A stretch of 64,000 nucleotides of DNA, taken from the NCBI RefSeq assembly GCF_002072155.1, contig NZ_BDIY01000001.1, forward strand, positions 496,001 through 560,000, read 5' to 3'. This DNA is from Roseovarius sp. A-2. Its GTDB lineage: Bacteria > Pseudomonadota > Alphaproteobacteria > Rhodobacterales > Rhodobacteraceae. This document shows positions 17,547-27,266 of the stretch, piece by piece. The position numbers and the translations under genes were made by a program. The notes beneath the pieces are model-generated. The model saw nothing but the letters and a program-made list of their open reading frames with translations. It was not told the DNA's origin and did not search any database. Position 1 is the stretch's first letter. Each line of letters begins with the position of its first letter.

Positions 17547-18044
17547 ATGGCCGGCTCTGTCAACAAGGTAATACTCATCGGCAATCTGGGCCGCGACCCG
17601 GAAGTACGCACATTTCAGAATGGCGGAAAGGTCTGCAACCTGCGCATCGCCACCTCGGAGACCTGGAAGGACCGCAACACCGGCGAGCGGCGCGAGCGTA
17701 CCGAATGGCACACGGTGGCGATTTTCAACGAGGCGCTTGTGCGGCTGGCCGAGCAATATCTGAAGAAGGGCTCCAAGGTTTATATCGAGGGCAAGCTGGA
17801 AACCCGCAAATGGCAGGACCAAAGCGGTCAGGATCGCTATTCGACCGAGGTGGTATTGCGGCCGTATGCCGGTGAAATGACTTTTCTCGACGGTCGCAGC
17901 GATGGCGGCGGCGGCGGTGGCGGCAGCTATGGCGGCGGTCAGGATCAGGGCTACGGCGGCGGCGATTATGGCGGGGGCGGCGATGTCGGCGGCGGCGGTG
18001 GCAGCCGCCCGTCGCGCGATATGGATGACGAGATTCCGTTCTGA
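17547..18044 (+). CDS. ssb: Single-stranded DNA-binding protein
   Basis: 165-aa SSB. The N-terminal OB fold (about 1-112) starts [20 protein letters not shown] and includes [25 protein letters not shown] glycine-rich flexible linker follows (about 120-155) and the acidic C-terminal tip is DMDDEIPF, which binds partner repair and replication proteins. AAGGAGGG precedes the ATG. A G+C-rich hairpin follows the gene. Length and layout are normal for the family. Confidence 0.97.
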   Translation: MAGSVNKVILIGNLGRDPEVRTFQNGGKVCNLRIATSETWKDRNTGERRERTEWHTVAIFNEALVRLAEQYLKKGSKVYIEGKLETRKWQDQSGQDRYSTEVVLRPYAGEMTFLDGRSDGGGGGGGSYGGGQDQGYGGGDYGGGGDVGGGGGSRPSRDMDDEIPF

Positions 18045-18088
18045 TCGCTTGAGCGCGGCCCGTCTGCTGTCACCGCGTCACCACAGCC

Positions 18089-18118
18089 AAGCGCGCGCGT
18101 GCACCCTCGCGCGCGCTT
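18089..18118 (+). terminator. Hairpin after ssb
   Basis: An 11-bp perfect stem (AAGCGCGCGCG at 18089-18099 with CGCGCGCGCTT at 18108-18118) has an 8-base loop and a short TTT tail. It is probably the ssb terminator, though the T-run is weak. Confidence 0.6.
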
Positions 18119-18180
18119 TGCCTCTGGTCATTCCGCGCTGCGGCATGTAGGGCGCGGGCATCACGGAACAGGACACCCCA

Positions 18181-20001
<1,821 letters not shown>

Positions 20002-20034
20002 CGCCGGAGCCGTGAGGCGGCTGGCCCGTCCGCG

Positions 20035-21024
20035 TCAGGGCCGCAGCAGGATCTTGCCGTGATGGCTGCCCGCCTCCATCAGCCGGTGCGCCTCGGCGGC
20101 GTGGGTCATCGGCAGGATGCGATGCGTCACGGGCCGCAAGGCGGTCTTGCCGAATAGCGGCCAGACGTCACGGCGCAGCGCCTGTGCGACCCGGGTCTTG
20201 AACGCCTCGGGCCGGGAGCGCAGGGTCGACCCGGTATAGCTGATCCGCTTGAGCATCACCGGCATGAGGTCGATCTCGACCTTGGAGCCTTGATTGAACG
20301 CCAGTTGAATGATCCGCGCGTCGTGGCGCGCTGCCTTGATGTTGCGCGCCACGTAATCGCCGCCGATGATGTCCAGGATGATATCCGCGCCGCCCGCCTC
20401 GCGGGTGATCGCCACGAAATCCTCGCTGCGAAAGTCAATCGCGCGTTCGGCACCGAGCGAGGTGACGAAGGCTGCGGCCTCCTCGGATCCCACCGTGGTC
20501 AGCACCCGCAGACCCATGGCCCGACCGAGTTGCACCGCCGTCGTGCCGATCCCGCCCGCGCCGCCATGCACGAGGAAGATGCCACCCTCCGGCAGGCTGT
20601 GATCCAGGAACACGTTGCTCCAGACGGTAAAGAGGGTCTCGGGCAGACCGGCGGCGTCGACCTCGTCCACGCCCTGCGGGACGGGCAGGCAATGGCTTGC
20701 GTCCACCGCAACGAATTCGGCATAGCCGCCGCCATTGGTCAGCGCGCAGACGCGGTCACCCGGTTGCCAGTCGCGCACGTCCTCGCCACAGGCCACAATC
20801 TCGCCCGAGACTTCGAGACCCAGTAGATCCGACGCCCCCTTGGGTGCCGGATAATGCCCGCGCCGCTGCACGAGATCGGGGCCGTTCACGCCCGCTGCGG
20901 TGACGCGGATCAGAACCTCGCCCGCCGGGCAGGCGGGCAGGGGGCGGTGGCCGGGCACGAGCACCTCGGGGCCGCCGGGTGCGGACATCTCGACCACGGT
21001 CATGCTGTCGGGCAGTGCCGTCAT
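20035..21024 (-). CDS. Zinc-free quinone oxidoreductase-like MDR protein
   Basis: 329-aa medium-chain dehydrogenase/reductase of the quinone oxidoreductase (zeta-crystallin/PIG3) type, NADPH dependent by family. It has the GroES-like N-terminus with AAGVNGPDLVQRRGHYP, the nucleotide fold VHGGAGGIGTTAVQLGRAMG, and no structural zinc cysteines. Its ATG overlaps the stop of the SucD-like gene upstream (ATGA), so it is the third gene of that ligase operon. This links its unknown substrate to the acyl-CoA chemistry of that pair, for example an enoyl- or acyl-CoA-derived compound. It could equally be a general detoxifying reductase. Confidence 0.85.
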   Translation of the reverse strand: MTALPDSMTVVEMSAPGGPEVLVPGHRPLPACPAGEVLIRVTAAGVNGPDLVQRRGHYPAPKGASDLLGLEVSGEIVACGEDVRDWQPGDRVCALTNGGGYAEFVAVDASHCLPVPQGVDEVDAAGLPETLFTVWSNVFLDHSLPEGGIFLVHGGAGGIGTTAVQLGRAMGLRVLTTVGSEEAAAFVTSLGAERAIDFRSEDFVAITREAGGADIILDIIGGDYVARNIKAARHDARIIQLAFNQGSKVEIDLMPVMLKRISYTGSTLRSRPEAFKTRVAQALRRDVWPLFGKTALRPVTHRILPMTHAAEAHRLMEAGSHHGKILLRP

Positions 21025-21914
21025 CGCGCAGTTCCGGCGGCCTGCGCCCTGGCGCGGCTGACCGCCGCCACCACGTCATCGGCATCGGCGGCGATCTCGA
21101 CCCCGGCGGCGCGCAGGCGCGCGATCTTGTCCGCCGCCGTGCCGCCGCCCAGCACCGAGAGCGTGCCGGCATGGCCCATCCGGCGGCCGCGCGGCGCGTG
21201 CCGCCCGACCACGAGCGCCACCACCGGCTTGCCATAGTCCACCGTGTCGAGATAGGCGGCGGCCTCTTCCTCGCCGCGCCCGCCGATCTCGCCGATCAGA
21301 ACGACCGCCTCGGTTTCGGGGTCGTCGCGGAACGCCTTGAGGCAATCGACAAAGCCCACGCCATGCAGCGTGTCACCACCGATGCCCACCGTGGTGGATT
21401 GGCCAAGCCCGGCCTTGCTGCATTGCGCGAGGATCTCCGAGGTCAGCGAGGCCGAGCGCGAGGCGATGCCGATCTGGCCGGGCAGGGCATTGACTGTGGG
21501 CATGACGCCGATCTTGCACTGTCCGGGGGTCAGTATGCCCTGGGAATTGGGGCCGATCAGCACGCAATCGGTGCCCTGAAGCACCTGTTTGACGCGGCTC
21601 ATGTCATGCTGCGGTACGCGTTCGGTGACGCAGACCACCACGCCGAGCCCGGCCTCGATCGCCTCGATCATCGCGGCCCCCGCTTGCGGGGCGGGCACGA
21701 TGACGAGACTGGCATTCGCCTGTGTGGCGTCCACAGCCTCTTGCACCGTGTCGAAGAGCGGCAGGCCGAGATGCTTGCCGCCGCCCTTGCCGGGGCGCAC
21801 GCCGCCGACGCAGGTCGTGCCGTAGCGCATCGCCTCATCGGTGTAGAAGGTGCCGGAGCGCCCGGTCATGCCCTGCACGATCAGCCGCGTTTCGGAATTG
21901 ACAAAGATCGCCAT
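21021..21914 (-). CDS. SucD-like acyl-CoA synthetase alpha subunit (second copy)
   Basis: 297-aa alpha subunit of an ADP-forming, succinyl-CoA-synthetase-type ligase. It has a CoA-binding Rossmann start ([20 protein letters not shown]), the substrate/phosphate region [20 protein letters not shown], and the phospho-histidine loop [10 protein letters not shown]. It is clearly different from the SucD a little upstream: the substrate-side serine motif reads [13 protein letters not shown] instead of [13 protein letters not shown]. It overlaps the beta subunit by one base (TGATG) with GGGAGGG upstream. By family it could be malate-CoA ligase (MtkB). Its oxalate-locus context also permits another dicarboxylate. 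Confidence 0.82.
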   Translation of the reverse strand: MAIFVNSETRLIVQGMTGRSGTFYTDEAMRYGTTCVGGVRPGKGGGKHLGLPLFDTVQEAVDATQANASLVIVPAPQAGAAMIEAIEAGLGVVVCVTERVPQHDMSRVKQVLQGTDCVLIGPNSQGILTPGQCKIGVMPTVNALPGQIGIASRSASLTSEILAQCSKAGLGQSTTVGIGGDTLHGVGFVDCLKAFRDDPETEAVVLIGEIGGRGEEEAAAYLDTVDYGKPVVALVVGRHAPRGRRMGHAGTLSVLGGGTAADKIARLRAAGVEIAADADDVVAAVSRARAQAAGTAR

Positions 21915-23089
21915 CAGCGTGCCCTCCCTTGGCCTGCGACATCCACCACGCGGGTGACGGCGGCGGTGATCGTGTCGCAACTTTCGACCGGTACATTGCG
22001 GTCGCGCAGGATACGGTGCCCCCACTCGGCATGTTTGCCGGAGATGCAGGCGATGACCGGCAGCTTGCGCGTCGCCTTGGCATAGGCGAAGTTCACCCCC
22101 TCCGCCACGGTATCGGCCGAGGTCATGCCGCCGCCATGAATGGTCAGCAGGATCGCCGACACGCGGCCATCGTCGAGCAGGATCTCGATCCCGCGCGCCA
22201 CGTCCATGCTGCTGGCGGTGGTGCGGATATCCATGAAATTCGCAGGCCTGCCGCCGGCGTCCACGATCATGTCATTGGTTGCAAGCCCCAGCCCGGCGCC
22301 ATTGGTGACCACCCCGATATTACCGTCGAGGCGCACGAGGTTGATATTGTGCTTCTGCGCCGCCAGTTCATCGGCGGGGGCCGGGCGGTCGGCCACCATG
22401 GAGGCGAATTCGGGGCGGCGGAACCCGGCATTGGGGTCGATCGCCACTTTGGCGTCAACCGCGATCCAGTCACCGGCGGCGGTGCGGGCGAAGGGGTTGA
22501 TCTCGACCAGCGTCATGTCGTTGCCGATGAAGGCCTTCCGCGCGGCATAGATCGCATCCATCGCGGCAGCTTGCGCCTCGATCAGGCCGATACCGCTGAG
22601 AAAATCCGCAAGTGCGGCGCGCGCCTCGGCGCTGTCCTCGGGCAGGGGGCAGGTGTGCACCGTGTCCTCGTCCATCCGGGCGCGTTGCTCGAACTCCACG
22701 CCGCCCGCGCCCGAGGCCAGCAGCATCGGGGCCCCGTCCGCAGGGTCAAGCGCGATGGCGACAAAGCAGCTTTGCACAATGTCGATGGCCGCCTCGACAA
22801 GCACCAGTTCCACGGTCTCGCCCGCCGGTCCGGTCTGATCGGTGACAAGCACGTCCCCGAGCAGACGTCCTGCTTCCTGTGCCACGGCAGAGGGGGTGGC
22901 GGCAAAACGGATGCCGCCCGCAAGGCCGCGCCCACCGGCACCGATCTGCGCCTTGACCACGAATTTATGCGCGTCGATCTCCTTGCAGAGACGTTGCGCC
23001 TCGTCGGGGCTGCGGGCCTGACGCCCGTCCGGGACAGAGATGCCATATTGCGCGAGCACTTCCTTGGATTGATATTCCGCGAGAAACAT
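21914..23089 (-). CDS. SucC-like acyl-CoA synthetase beta subunit (second copy)
   Basis: 391-aa ATP-grasp beta subunit. It begins MFLAEYQSKEVLAQYGISVP and has KFVVKAQIGAGGRGLAGGI (nucleotide binding), LVEINPFA and DAKVAIDPNAGFR (metal and ATP). The C-terminal ligase domain is divergent: IHGGGMTSADTVAEG replaces the usual [16 protein letters not shown] of SucC. An AGGAGGAGAGG site fixes the start. The gene opens its own operon with the alpha subunit and the MDR gene. A TGGTATACCA palindrome sits over its promoter. Candidates are malate-CoA ligase (MtkA) or an oxalate-CoA ligase; the divergence argues against a plain sucC duplicate. Confidence 0.82.
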   Translation of the reverse strand: MFLAEYQSKEVLAQYGISVPDGRQARSPDEAQRLCKEIDAHKFVVKAQIGAGGRGLAGGIRFAATPSAVAQEAGRLLGDVLVTDQTGPAGETVELVLVEAAIDIVQSCFVAIALDPADGAPMLLASGAGGVEFEQRARMDEDTVHTCPLPEDSAEARAALADFLSGIGLIEAQAAAMDAIYAARKAFIGNDMTLVEINPFARTAAGDWIAVDAKVAIDPNAGFRRPEFASMVADRPAPADELAAQKHNINLVRLDGNIGVVTNGAGLGLATNDMIVDAGGRPANFMDIRTTASSMDVARGIEILLDDGRVSAILLTIHGGGMTSADTVAEGVNFAYAKATRKLPVIACISGKHAEWGHRILRDRNVPVESCDTITAAVTRVVDVAGQGRAR

Positions 23090-23119
23090 GGGGCCTCTCC
23101 TCCTCTGGCTCTCATTTCG

Positions 23120-23147
23120 TGGTATACCAGAAACCACAGCGAGTCAA
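23120..23147 (-). promoter_or_regulatory. Operator TGGTATACCA over the second ligase promoter
   Basis: A perfect 10-bp palindrome TGGTATACCA occupies 23120-23129, just upstream of the SucC-like gene. On the minus strand TTGACT (23142-23147) and TATACC (23121-23126), 15 bases apart, could be the core promoter, so the palindrome covers the -10. The same palindrome stands ahead of gntR and a near copy ahead of the hydrolase-sucCD genes. Confidence 0.6.
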
Positions 23148-23227
23148 TCTTGCAGTCCCGGCTGTGCTTATTGCTCTGTATTGGGGGCCCATGTGCACAG
23201 CTTCGTGTGACGGGGGGTGGCCGGGCG

Positions 23228-23298
23228 GGGAAGGCTTTTGCAAAAGCCTTCCCAAGCGGTTTGCAAACCGCTTGGACGCCGCTTGCAGGCGGCGTTTT
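23228..23298. repeat. Three adjacent TTGCA-centred palindromes
   Basis: Three inverted repeats follow each other in the sucD/second-ligase gap: a perfect 26-base palindrome (23228-23253), a perfect 24-base one sharing its edge (23252-23275), and ACGCCGC/GCGGCGT around TTGCAG (23276-23295) followed by TTTT. The first two centre on TTTGCAAA or TTTTGCAAAA. They lie just after the sucD stop on that gene's strand, so transcription termination or mRNA end protection is likely. A mobile palindromic element is another possibility. Confidence 0.7.
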
Positions 23299-23319
23299 GG
23301 CCGACCCGGCCGGTGGGCA

Positions 23320-24201
23320 TCAGCCAATCGCTTTCAGCACGGCCTCGCCAAGGCCCGCGGGGCTGTCGGCGACGGTGATGCCGGCGGATTTCATTGCCTC
23401 GATCTTGTCGTCGGCGCCGCCCTTGCCGCCCGCGACGATGGCGCCCGCGTGGCCCATGCGGCGGCCCGGGGGGGCGGTGCGTCCGGCGATGAAGCCTGCC
23501 GTGGGCTTCCAGCGGCCGCGCTTTTTCTCGTCGGCGAGGAACTGTGCGGCGTCTTCTTCGGCGGAACCGCCGATCTCACCGATCATGATGATGCTCTCGG
23601 TCTCGTCATCGGCGAGGAACCATTCCAGAACGTCGATATGTTCGGTGCCCTTGATCGGGTCGCCGCCGATGCCGACGCAGGTCGATTGGCCCAGGCCCAC
23701 ATCCGAGGTCTGTTTCACCGCCTCGTAGGTCAGCGTGCCCGAGCGCGAGACCACGCCGCAGGAGCCGCGCTTGTGGATATGGCCGGGCATGATGCCGATC
23801 TTGCAGGCATCCGGCGTGATGATGCCGGGGCAGTTCGGGCCGATCAGCTTGGAGGTGGAGCCCTCGAGCGCACGCTTGACGCGCATCATGTCAAGCACCG
23901 GGATGCCTTCGGTGATGCAGATGATGAGTTCCATCCCGGCGTCGATCGCCTCGAGGATGCTGTCGGCGGCGAAGGGCGGCGGCACATAGATGACGCTCGC
24001 GTTGGCCTCGGTCACATGTTTCGCCTCATGCACCGAGTTGAAGACCGGCAGGTCGAGATGTGTGGTGCCGCCCTTGCCCGGCGTCACGCCGCCGACCATT
24101 TTCGTGCCATAGGCGATGGCCTGTTCAGAGTGGAACGTGCCCTGCGAGCCGGTGAGGCCCTGACAGATCACTTTTGTATTTTCGTCTACGAGGACTGCCA
24201 T
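23320..24201 (-). CDS. sucD: Succinate-CoA ligase alpha subunit
   Basis: 293-aa SucD of the TCA cycle, forming succinyl-CoA synthetase with SucC. N-terminal [20 protein letters not shown] binds Co[23 protein letters not shown] and the active-site His in [11 protein letters not shown] are intact. AAGGAGAA lies ahead of the chosen ATG; the 15 codons upstream are open but not conserved in character. It is transcribed with sucC. Unlike the usual Rhodobacterales order, no sucA/sucB follows; a palindrome cluster and a second ligase pair do. Confidence 0.95.
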   Translation of the reverse strand: MAVLVDENTKVICQGLTGSQGTFHSEQAIAYGTKMVGGVTPGKGGTTHLDLPVFNSVHEAKHVTEANASVIYVPPPFAADSILEAIDAGMELIICITEGIPVLDMMRVKRALEGSTSKLIGPNCPGIITPDACKIGIMPGHIHKRGSCGVVSRSGTLTYEAVKQTSDVGLGQSTCVGIGGDPIKGTEHIDVLEWFLADDETESIIMIGEIGGSAEEDAAQFLADEKKRGRWKPTAGFIAGRTAPPGRRMGHAGAIVAGGKGGADDKIEAMKSAGITVADSPAGLGEAVLKAIG

Positions 24202-24257
24202 CTTGGCGTTCTCCTTACTGAATTCGTGGGGAAGGTGGGTTGGCACCCACCCTACGA

Positions 24258-25451
24258 TTAGCCCTTGACCGCCTTGACGATCTTCTCGGCCCCGTCCTTG
24301 AGGTCGTCGGCGGCGATCACGTCGAGGCCGGAGGTGTTGATGATCTCCTTGCCCTTCTCGACGTTCGTGCCTTCCAGACGGACCACCAGCGGCACCTTCA
24401 GCCCGACCTCCTTGACCGCCGCCACCACGCCCTCGGCGATCACGTCGCAGCGCATGATGCCGCCGAAGATGTTGACCAGGATGCCTTTGACCTGCGGGTC
24501 AGAGGTGATGATCTTGAACGCCTCGGTGACCTTTTCCTTGGTCGCGCCACCGCCCACATCGAGGAAGTTGGCAGGCTCGGCGCCGTAAAGCTTGATGATG
24601 TCCATGGTCGCCATCGCCAGACCGGCGCCATTGACCATGCAGCCGATTTCGCCATCCAGCGCGATATAGTTGAGGTCGTATTTGGAGGCCTCCAGCTCCT
24701 TGGGGTCTTCTTCGGTGGTGTCGCGCAGCTCGGCGATATCCGAGTGGCGGTAGATCGCGTTGCCGTCAAAGCTTACCTTGGCATCAAGCACCTTGAGATC
24801 GCCCTTGTCGGTCACGATCAGCGGGTTGATTTCCAGCATCTCCATGTCTTTTTCGACAAAGGCCTTGTAAAGCGTGCCCATCAGGGCGACGCATTGCTTG
24901 ACCTGCGCGCCGCTCAGGCCAAGGTTAAAGGCGATGCGACGGCCGTGAAACGCCTGATAGCCGGTGGCCGGATCGACGCTGAAGCTGAGGATCTTTTCCG
25001 GCGTCGCCTCGGCGACATCCTCGATATCCATGCCGCCCTCGGTCGAACAGACAAACGACACCCGGCTGGTTTGACGATCGACCAGAAGCGCGAGATACAT
25101 CTCGGTCTCAATCCCCGAGCCGTCCTCAATATATATCCGGTTGACCTGTTTTCCGGCCGCGCCGGTCTGCTTGGTCACCAGTGTGCGGCCCAGCATGCGC
25201 CGCACCTCGTCGGCGGCCTCTTCCACGGATTTGGTGAGCCGCACGCCGCCGCCGTCGCCGGCCCCGGTCTCCTTGAAGGTGCCCTTGCCGCGCCCGCCCG
25301 CGTGGATCTGCGCCTTGACCACCCAGAGCGGCCCGTCAAGCGCTCCCGCAGCCGTCTTGGCCTCCTCGGCGCGCAAAACCGCCCGCCCCTCCGACACCGG
25401 CGCGCCGTAACTGCGAAGCAACGCCTTCGCCTGATACTCATGGATATTCAA
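24258..25451 (-). CDS. sucC: Succinate-CoA ligase beta subunit
   Basis: 397-aa SucC with the ATP-grasp fold. N-terminus (M)[19 protein letters not shown], nucleotide loop [17 protein letters not shown], metal site [20 protein letters not shown], and C-terminal [16 protein letters not shown] use a TTG start: GGAGG lies 7 bases ahead and the product then matches the usual 397 residues, while the ATG-less upstream extension looks unconserved. It follows the isochorismatase-like gene by 35 bases on the same strand, so both probably share the operator-bearing promoter. Confidence 0.93.
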   Translation of the reverse strand: MNIHEYQAKALLRSYGAPVSEGRAVLRAEEAKTAAGALDGPLWVVKAQIHAGGRGKGTFKETGAGDGGGVRLTKSVEEAADEVRRMLGRTLVTKQTGAAGKQVNRIYIEDGSGIETEMYLALLVDRQTSRVSFVCSTEGGMDIEDVAEATPEKILSFSVDPATGYQAFHGRRIAFNLGLSGAQVKQCVALMGTLYKAFVEKDMEMLEINPLIVTDKGDLKVLDAKVSFDGNAIYRHSDIAELRDTTEEDPKELEASKYDLNYIALDGEIGCMVNGAGLAMATMDIIKLYGAEPANFLDVGGGATKEKVTEAFKIITSDPQVKGILVNIFGGIMRCDVIAEGVVAAVKEVGLKVPLVVRLEGTNVEKGKEIINTSGLDVIAADDLKDGAEKIVKAVKG

Positions 25452-25486
25452 TTGGTTTCCTCCCTCGGATGGAGCGGCCTGGACCG

Positions 25487-26026
25487 CTATTTTATCAGTG
25501 GCAACAGTTTCTTGAAGGCCGGGGTCCCTGCCTGGCCGAGCCATTCGAAGACCACCATTTCGGTCGTCACGATGCCCGCGCCGCCTGCACTGAGCCGGGC
25601 GATGCAGGCCTGTTCGCTCTCGAGTGTGCGCGAGGCGGTCGCATCCGAGACGACGAACACCTCGAACCCCGCTTCGATCAGGCTGGCGGCGGTCTGCACG
25701 ACGCAGATATGCGCCTCCATCCCGGCGATTACCGCCTGTTTGCGTCCGAGCCCGCGAAAATGCGCCGCAAAGCCTGCATCCTCCATGCAGGAAAAGTGCA
25801 TCTTGCTGAGCACGATCGTCTCCGGTCCCGGTGCGAGTTCGGAGACGGTGTGGCCCAGTCCGGCAGGGTACTGCTCGGTCATGATGACCGGCACGCCGAC
25901 CTCCTCGGCGCTGGCCCTGAGCGTGCGGGTGTTGCGGATGGTGCGGGCCGGGGCCTGCATCGCGGGGACGAGACGCTCTTGCATGTCGATGATGACAAGC
26001 ACGCTGTCTGCGGCGCGGATGAGCAT
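25487..26026 (-). CDS. Isochorismatase-family cysteine hydrolase
   Basis: 179-aa cysteine hydrolase (nicotinamidase/isochorismatase fold). The triad is visible as Asp in [12 protein letters not shown], Lys in LSKMHFSC and Cys in [18 protein letters not shown] precedes the ATG; the long open frame upstream runs through the operator region and is not coding. It heads the minus-strand genes with sucC and sucD, divergent from gntR. Family members hydrolyse amides or vinyl ethers. In an oxalate locus an amide such as oxamate, giving oxalate, is an attractive but unproven substrate. Confidence 0.85.
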   Translation of the reverse strand: MLIRAADSVLVIIDMQERLVPAMQAPARTIRNTRTLRASAEEVGVPVIMTEQYPAGLGHTVSELAPGPETIVLSKMHFSCMEDAGFAAHFRGLGRKQAVIAGMEAHICVVQTAASLIEAGFEVFVVSDATASRTLESEQACIARLSAGGAGIVTTEMVVFEWLGQAGTPAFKKLLPLIK

Positions 26027-26057
26027 GACCTGACCTCCTGAATGCTGTGGTGAAAAG

Positions 26058-26108
26058 TGGTATTCCATTAGTGGTATGCCAGATACCACAGTTTCATACA
26101 CCCAGCAA
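26058..26108 (-). promoter_or_regulatory. Promoter with doubled TGGTAT operators for hydrolase-sucCD
   Basis: Reading the minus strand, TTGCTG (26103-26108) and TATCTG (26080-26085) are 17 bases apart. On the plus strand TGGTATTCCA (26058-26067) and TGGTATGCCA (26072-26081) are 14 bases apart, and a third half-site ATACCA follows at 26083-26088. The repeated sites overlap the -10, fitting repression by the divergent GntR regulator. Binding itself is inferred. Confidence 0.6.
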
Positions 26109-26415
26109 CTGCGATATCTCGCGAGCAGAACAGGGCGACTCATTGCCGGGATGGTCGAGGTGTCGGTCGGTGGTTCTGTATGCTGCGGCGCAGTAAGACT
26201 GCGCCCTGTGTGGCGCATTGGGCCGATCCGACCGGTCAGGGTGAGCGCAATGTAAACCACGTAATTACAATGTCTTGTAGGACTTTACCGGGTTCCGGCA
26301 TGTTTGTTGTTCCGGTCGCGCGGCCCGGGGGGAATTGTGCTTCCTAAACAAGGCTGTCGGGAGGTCGGACACGCGCGTATGCTGCAGGTGCGGCGACGAA
26401 TGTGAAAAAAACGAA

Positions 26416-26450
26416 TTGCCCGACCGTTTATGCTGGCGTATGGTATACCA
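26416..26450 (+). promoter_or_regulatory. gntR promoter with TGGTATACCA operator
   Basis: TTGCCC (26416-26421) and TATGGT (26439-26444) are spaced 17 bases, and the perfect palindrome TGGTATACCA (26441-26450) overlaps the -10. The layout suggests autorepression of gntR and, with it, of the oxalate genes behind it. The rest of the 473-base divergent gap (26027-26500) holds the facing promoter and no gene that I can see. Confidence 0.6.
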
Positions 26451-26500
26451 CAGAGCCAGAACCGCCGCATGACGGCACGGGCGCTATTGGAGATGATAAT

Positions 26501-27205
26501 ATGAAGCTACGTCCGATTGCGTCAAATTTTACGCTCAAGGATCATGTTTACGAGAGGCTGCGCGAGGCGATCCTGGAGATGAACATCTACGAGGATGATG
26601 CCGATCTGCGTCTCGACGAGCGGTCGCTCGCCGAGCAGCTACAGATTTCCCGCACGCCGCTGCGCGATGCCATCGCCCGGCTGGAGGCGGACGGGCTGTT
26701 GACCGTGGTGCCACGCAAAGGCGTGTTTCTGCAGCGGAAAAGCCTCGAGGAAATTCTTGAAATGATCATCGCCTGGGCGGCGCTGGAGAGTATGGCGGCG
26801 CGGCTTGCCGCCGAGCGTGCCACCGACACCGAGATCGCGACGTTGCGCAAGATCGCCGAGAAATACAACGATGCGACCTCGGCCACGCGGATCGCGGAAT
26901 ATTCCGACGACAACCTGAAATTTCACCTGCACATCCTAGAGATTTCGCATTGTGCCCTGCTCAAGAGCATGGCCGAGGGCGTTTTCCTGCACATCAAGGC
27001 GGTGCGGCTGCGGTCGATGTGGGAGGGCGACCGCGTCAAGCGGTCGGTCGTCGATCACGCCGAGATCATCGAGGCGCTGGAGCGCCGCGACGCGGAGGAC
27101 GCCGCCAACAAGGTGCGCGAGCACACGATGCAGCTGCATGAGCATATCCGCAAGACCTGGGGCCGCCTGAACCTGACGCGCAATGCGCCCCTGGAAACCC
27201 AATAG
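26501..27205 (+). CDS. GntR-family regulator (FCD type)
   Basis: 234-aa repressor-type regulator. A winged helix-turn-helix occupies about residues 10-75 (HVYERLREAILEM, then LAEQLQISRTPLRDAIARLE and GLLTVVPRKGVFL). An all-helical FCD ligand domain follows, with the metal/ligand residues in DDNLKFHLHILE and later DHAEIIEALERRDAEDA. The start at this ATG has GGAGA eight bases upstream and leaves the operator in the untranslated leader. It precedes oxc by 61 bases on the same strand. The likely effector is an oxalate-pathway acid; the likely operator is TGGTATACCA. Confidence 0.9.
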   Translation: MKLRPIASNFTLKDHVYERLREAILEMNIYEDDADLRLDERSLAEQLQISRTPLRDAIARLEADGLLTVVPRKGVFLQRKSLEEILEMIIAWAALESMAARLAAERATDTEIATLRKIAEKYNDATSATRIAEYSDDNLKFHLHILEISHCALLKSMAEGVFLHIKAVRLRSMWEGDRVKRSVVDHAEIIEALERRDAEDAANKVREHTMQLHEHIRKTWGRLNLTRNAPLETQ

Positions 27206-27266
27206 ACCAAATGCCCGGCCCCGTCGGTAAGCGGCGGGACGGGCCAGATGAAACCGGAGGACACAC

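Noticed and set aside
17890..18010. Short G-rich tandem repeats (GGCGGC) in ssb.
   Set aside because: These are codons of the ordinary glycine-rich SSB linker, not a DNA repeat element.
23320..25451. sucCD considered as part of a serine-cycle malate-CoA ligase.
   Set aside because: Both proteins carry the standard succinyl-CoA synthetase motifs and lengths; only the second pair is divergent.
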